A stretch of 64,000 nucleotides of DNA from CAISIP01 sp031396205. Lineage in GTDB: Bacteria; Pseudomonadota; Gammaproteobacteria; Burkholderiales; Burkholderiaceae_C. The stretch's first letter is position 1, and every line of letters begins with the position of its first letter. The position numbers were made by a program, and so were the translations under genes. Shown piece after piece: positions 60,575 to 64,000 of the stretch. The DNA is taken from the NCBI GenBank assembly GCA_031396205.1, contig JANNKH010000089.1, positions 1-64,000 of the forward strand, in the 5' to 3' direction. The notes below the pieces were generated by a model. It made no database searches. It was not told the DNA's origin and saw nothing but the letters and a program-made list of their open reading frames with translations.

Positions 60575-62431
60575 TTATTCCTTTGCAATCGCCGACGTTG
60601 CAGCGGCCGGCCGTGGCACAAAGGTGATCGGCTGCGCAACCGGACCGGGCTGCGCATCGGTGTCCAGCGAGGTGTCGACTTTGCAGGGCCTGAATATGCG
60701 CACCTTGCAAGCGCTGCAGATGCTGGCATCGAGCCGGGGAAACAGCTTGCCGATCACATCTTCGCCGAGCCGGAAGAAGTTCTCCTTGCCTATCACGTCG
60801 TAGGCGCCGCAGCGGCGCATCATCTCCAGTGGCTCGTCTTTCATGTAGAAGACATACAGTGCCCCGCCCAGGGCTCGGCGCCGGCGCGCCTCCTGGGCCA
60901 GCAGCTGGGCGCCTTCCATGTCGACGAAATTGATGCCCGACCCTACCACCAACACGCTGCGCTGCATCGGATTGCGCTCATCGATGCGCTGCAGTTCCGC
61001 GGCGATGTAATTGGCAGCACCGAAAAATATCGCACCATTGACCCGCACAATCTTGAGTTGTGGGCAATCCGGCAAGCCAGTGTCATTGCCAAATCCCGGC
61101 GGCCACTGGCCGGGCAAGGGTTTGCAATCCTCGATGCTTGGCTTGGCGGCACGATTGAGGAACAGCAGCAACGACAACAGCACACCGATGTAGATCGCGA
61201 ACTCCAGCTCCAGCGTGAGTGTCGCGATCAGAGTGGCCAACAGAACGGTGGTTTCCGCGCGGCTCACCCGCACGATTTCGGCCATGTGGTGGAAATCGAT
61301 CAGACCCCAAGCCACGACGAACAACACACCCGCCATCGCCGGTATGGGCAGGTATTGGGCCAGCGGCGCCAGAAACAACACGATCAGCAGCAGGAACACC
61401 GCCGAGAACACCGCCGCCAATGGCGTGCGCGCGCCCGCCTCGAAATTCAACCCGCTGCGGTTGAACGAACCACTGGAGGCGTAGCCGGAGAAAAAAGCGC
61501 CCGCCAGATTGGACAGGCCCTGCCCGATGAACTCCTGGTTACCCTGGATGCGTTGCCCGCTCTTGAGCGCGACAGCCCGCGCTATCGATACCGCCTCGGT
61601 CAACGCCAGCAAGGCCACGGCTATGGCGATGGGCACCAGTTTCTCGATCGTGCCCATTGAAAAATCCGGCATCGACAATGGCGGGAGTCCGACATTCAGC
61701 GCGCCAATGCTCTTGATGCCGGTGCGCGCATGACCAAAAATCAGGTTCAGCAACGCGGCCAGCAGGCCACCGACAACCAGCGCCGCGATCATGTGCGGCG
61801 CGCGCGGACGCCACTTGCGGATTCCGACGCTGGCCAGCACCGTGACCACTGCCACCACGGTCACGAATGGATTGATCTCGGCGGCCTGGCGTATCAGCGC
61901 TTCGAGCACCCGCCACACCGATGTGCCGCGCGCAATCTCGATGCCAAAAAAGTTCTTCACCTGGCTGGCCGCAATCAACACAGCGGCGCCAGCGGTAAAT
62001 CCCACCACCACGGTATGCGACACGAAATTGACCAACGTACCGAGCTGCAATGCGCCGAGCGTGAGCTGGAACAGTCCGACCAGGAAAGTCAGCGTCAACA
62101 CCAGCCCCACATACTCCGGGGTGCCGGGATCGGCCAGCGGACTCATGGTTGCGAATACGACGATGGATATGGCTGTGGTCGGACCGGACACCAGATGCCA
62201 GGACGAACCCCACAAGGCCGCCACGATGGCCGGCACCATCGCGGCGTACAAGCCATATTCGGGCGGCATGCCGGCGATGGTTGCAAAAGCGACGCCTTGC
62301 GGCACCAGCACCAGGCCGCCGGTCAGACCGGCAATGGCGTCGGCGCGCAAGGTGACATGATCGACCATGTGCCGCCACTGCAGGAAAGGGAACAGGTGCA
62401 GCAACCAGGTGAAGGCGGATCGTCGGCTCAT
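60575..62431 (-). CDS. SulP-family anion transporter with STAS domain
   Basis: 618 residues. About 10-14 membrane spans with the SulP N-terminal pattern (GLVLVPQGVAFATIAGMPPEYGLYAAMVPAIVAAL) and NFEAGARTPLA, followed by a cytoplasmic STAS domain (about 475-560) and a ~50-residue tail with ICSACKVRIFRPCK, a Cys cluster not typical of SulP. Substrates in the family include sulfate, bicarbonate and dicarboxylates; unresolved here. Confidence 0.87.
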   Translation of the reverse strand: MSRRSAFTWLLHLFPFLQWRHMVDHVTLRADAIAGLTGGLVLVPQGVAFATIAGMPPEYGLYAAMVPAIVAALWGSSWHLVSGPTTAISIVVFATMSPLADPGTPEYVGLVLTLTFLVGLFQLTLGALQLGTLVNFVSHTVVVGFTAGAAVLIAASQVKNFFGIEIARGTSVWRVLEALIRQAAEINPFVTVVAVVTVLASVGIRKWRPRAPHMIAALVVGGLLAALLNLIFGHARTGIKSIGALNVGLPPLSMPDFSMGTIEKLVPIAIAVALLALTEAVSIARAVALKSGQRIQGNQEFIGQGLSNLAGAFFSGYASSGSFNRSGLNFEAGARTPLAAVFSAVFLLLIVLFLAPLAQYLPIPAMAGVLFVVAWGLIDFHHMAEIVRVSRAETTVLLATLIATLTLELEFAIYIGVLLSLLLFLNRAAKPSIEDCKPLPGQWPPGFGNDTGLPDCPQLKIVRVNGAIFFGAANYIAAELQRIDERNPMQRSVLVVGSGINFVDMEGAQLLAQEARRRRALGGALYVFYMKDEPLEMMRRCGAYDVIGKENFFRLGEDVIGKLFPRLDASICSACKVRIFRPCKVDTSLDTDAQPGPVAQPITFVPRPAAATSAIAKE

Positions 62432-62458
62432 GGCTTGTTCAGAATTCGGCTTCGTTCA

Positions 62459-63652
62459 TCACGCCGTGCGCCATTCGTCGCCGGGCATGATGCGGGCCAT
62501 GAACTGGTCGAACATCGGCACGGTGAAAGCAGTATCGCCGTGGCTCGGGCTCCAGATCATGCCCTTTGAGATCAACTGATTACGTGTCGGCCCCAGGGCC
62601 GTGACCTTGCGCCTCAGCATGTTGGCGATGTCGCCGGATCGATGCGGCCCGGCGCCCAGGTCGGCCATGGCGCGAAGATATCGCTTTTCGGTCGGCGTCA
62701 GCCGGTCGAAACGCACACGGAAGAAGCCTTCATCCAGCGCGACGATCGCAATGGCAGACGCCTGCTCCACGTCCTGCATCGTGATCGGCGAGTGTGACGC
62801 GACGTCCCAGACATGTTTGCCCCACTCCTGCAGAAAATACGGATACCCCTGGGTCTCCTGCACGATCCGTTCCAACGCCCCGGGCGCGAACGCCACATGC
62901 TGTTGCGCGGCCGGCAGCGCAATGGCATCGCGCGCGGCGGCGGCATCGAGCGGGCCGACCAGGGGAAAGTCGAACAGGCGCTCGGCGTAGGACTTTGCGC
63001 GCCCCATACGGCCCGGCAGTTGCGGCAGGCCCGCGCCGACCAGCATCACCGGCAATTGCCGCTGTGCGACACGGTGCAGGGCCGTGATCAGCGCTGCCAA
63101 CTGCTCTTCCTCCACGTATTGCAGCTCGTCGATGTAGAGGATCAACGCGGTGCCCGCGCTGCGCGCCGCCTCGCCGGCCACCTCGAGCAGGGCTTGAAGG
63201 TCATGTTCCAGGTCGCCGTTGTCTGCCAGGCCCGGCTCGGGCTCGAAGTCGATGCCGACCTCGATGTCGTTGTATTTGACCTTCAGCCCCTTGGCGAAGC
63301 CGGCCAGCGCCCGCAAGGCGCGCCGCCCCAGCGCACACGCCTGCTCGATACGCGACAACCGCAACAGCGCCTGCCTGAGTTGTGGCGCCAGGATGGCCGG
63401 CAACGAACGCCCTTCCGGCGCCTCGATGCGCAATGTGTGCAGGCCGGACGCTTCTGCGTCGTTGCGCATCCGGTCCAGCAACACGGTCTTGCCCGCCCCG
63501 CGCAAGCCGATCATCAGCAGGCTTTTGGCCGGCCGCCCGGCACGGATACGCTCGGCCGCGATCCGCGCGCCCTCAAGCAGGTCACCGCGGCCCGCCAGTT
63601 CGGGCGGCGGAGTGCCGGCGCCGGGGGCGTAAGGGTTGGCAACCGGATCCAT
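62459..63652 (-). CDS. AAA-type ATP-binding protein (Orc1/Cdc6-like)
   Basis: 397 residues. Walker A GLRGAGKTVLLDRM (about 49-62), Walker B ALILYIDELQYVEEEQ, sensor region PVMLVGAGLPQLPG, and a winged-helix-like C-terminal part (TPTEKRYLRAMADLGAGPHRSGDIANMLRR). Resembles stand-alone Orc1/Cdc6-like ATPases of unknown role. Located between sulP and a HicB-like antitoxin. A role with the antitoxin is speculative. Confidence 0.8.
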   Translation of the reverse strand: MDPVANPYAPGAGTPPPELAGRGDLLEGARIAAERIRAGRPAKSLLMIGLRGAGKTVLLDRMRNDAEASGLHTLRIEAPEGRSLPAILAPQLRQALLRLSRIEQACALGRRALRALAGFAKGLKVKYNDIEVGIDFEPEPGLADNGDLEHDLQALLEVAGEAARSAGTALILYIDELQYVEEEQLAALITALHRVAQRQLPVMLVGAGLPQLPGRMGRAKSYAERLFDFPLVGPLDAAAARDAIALPAAQQHVAFAPGALERIVQETQGYPYFLQEWGKHVWDVASHSPITMQDVEQASAIAIVALDEGFFRVRFDRLTPTEKRYLRAMADLGAGPHRSGDIANMLRRKVTALGPTRNQLISKGMIWSPSHGDTAFTVPMFDQFMARIMPGDEWRTA

Positions 63653-63680
63653 GAAGGCAGTTTATAGGGAGTTTATGGAA

Positions 63681-63707
63681 ATTATAAGGGAGCGATAACT
63701 TTCGTAA
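63681..63707 (-). promoter_or_regulatory. Candidate promoter of the AAA ATPase gene
   Basis: On the minus strand TTACGA (plus 63702-63707) and TATAAT (plus 63681-63686), spacer 15 bp, in a locally AT-rich island (63660-63720). The short spacer and weak -35 reduce confidence. The rest of 63721-63860 shows nothing identifiable. Confidence 0.4.
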
Positions 63708-63860
63708 TATCGGTATGATGAGCAGCGGCGATGGGTTGGCGCGCCTTGTCGTCACGGTGTGGTCACGTGGAGTGGGGCCTCAAGATGCGCGACGTGAGCG
63801 TCCGGCGGTGGCATGGCAATGAAGCCCGGTTTTCTCCCCGTCGGGATGGCGCGGCGAAAC

Positions 63861-64000
63861 TCAGGCCTGTACGGCCATGCGGGCGATGAAGCCTGAACGC
63901 GTTTCACCGGCGCTGCGAGCACGCGCGTCCAACCGGTGCAGCACTCGCCTGGGTAAGCTGATGTTGACCCGCTCCAGCATGTCATCCAGCGCGGCCGGGT
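63861..64000 (-). CDS. HicB-like type II antitoxin, C-terminal part (5' end beyond window)
   Basis: The last 45 codons are visible: ERVNISLPRRVLHRLDARAR followed by SAGETRSGFIARMAVQA and TGA (63861-63863). This is the ribbon-helix-helix DNA-binding end of chromosomal HicB antitoxins. HicA toxin genes usually precede hicB, so hicA would lie to the right of the window. Confidence 0.8.
   Translation of the reverse strand, partial: PAALDDMLERVNISLPRRVLHRLDARARSAGETRSGFIARMAVQA

Noticed and set aside
63752..63985. 77-codon minus-strand ORF near the right edge
   Set aside because: Overlaps the HicB-like frame out of phase and lacks motifs; the HicB frame has clear family residues.

Overview
The window looks like the chromosome of a GC-rich betaproteobacterium, most probably Burkholderiales. 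Three things point there: the dcw (division and cell wall) cluster running mraZ to lpxC, the nrdA-nrdB / pilR-pilS / ccsA-like / ffh neighbourhood, and lysine/alanine-rich histone-H1-like proteins. No rRNA, tRNA, CRISPR array, prophage or complete insertion sequence was seen.

Layout. 1-6.8 kb (+): end of an rRNA methyltransferase, a CobW GTPase, a long-tailed dksA, a STAS-domain gene and the hslVU protease. 7.0-26.3 kb (+): a tightly packed dcw operon (mraZ, rsmH, ftsL, ftsI, murE, murF, mraY, murD, ftsW, murG, murC, ddl, ftsQ, ftsA, ftsZ, lpxC). It starts from a promoter overlapped by a predicted MraZ box. 26-34.4 kb: a transglutaminase-like gene (+) faces a minus-strand block (YqiA-like esterase, RNase II, TonB-like protein, mtgA, plsC, a CdsA-like gene, ruvC). 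34.4-39.5 kb (+): rodA, a beta-hydroxyacid dehydrogenase, tldD, then aroG behind a phenylalanine-rich leader peptide and attenuator. 39.5-41 kb (-): mpl, for murein recycling. 41-47 kb (+): a conserved unknown gene, a TlpA-like thioredoxin, accB-accC, prmA, a zinc-ribbon membrane protein and a PfkB kinase. 47-57 kb (-): an H1-like protein, nrdB, nrdA with a two-box NrdR operator, pilR-pilS, a PP0621-like protein and a CcsA-like cytochrome-assembly gene. 57-64 kb: ffh (+), then miaB, a secreted unknown, a SulP transporter and an AAA-type ATPase (-), with the end of a HicB-like antitoxin at the right edge.

The most unusual signal is a family of roughly 60-bp repeats inserted exactly at gene junctions: ftsL/ftsI, murD/ftsW, ddl/ftsQ and rodA/dehydrogenase. 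Each insertion begins with an ATGA that overlaps the upstream stop codon and ends with an ATGA (one GTGA) that gives the downstream start codon. Each carries a GAAGG- or GGAGG-like ribosome-binding site and encodes a mini-ORF, so insertion leaves stop and start codons intact and could keep the two genes translationally coupled. Other notable signals are a 36-bp perfect palindrome just inside murG, a recurrent -10 hexamer placed 5-9 nt upstream of start codons (suggesting many leaderless mRNAs), the aroG attenuator, the nrd operator, and two families of hairpin repeats.

Functionally the window serves growth: envelope synthesis and division (dcw, rodA, mtgA, mpl, lpxC, plsC, cdsA-like), fatty-acid supply (accBC), dNTP supply (nrdAB), protein targeting and quality control (ffh, hslVU, tldD), and translation (prmA, miaB, rsmH).
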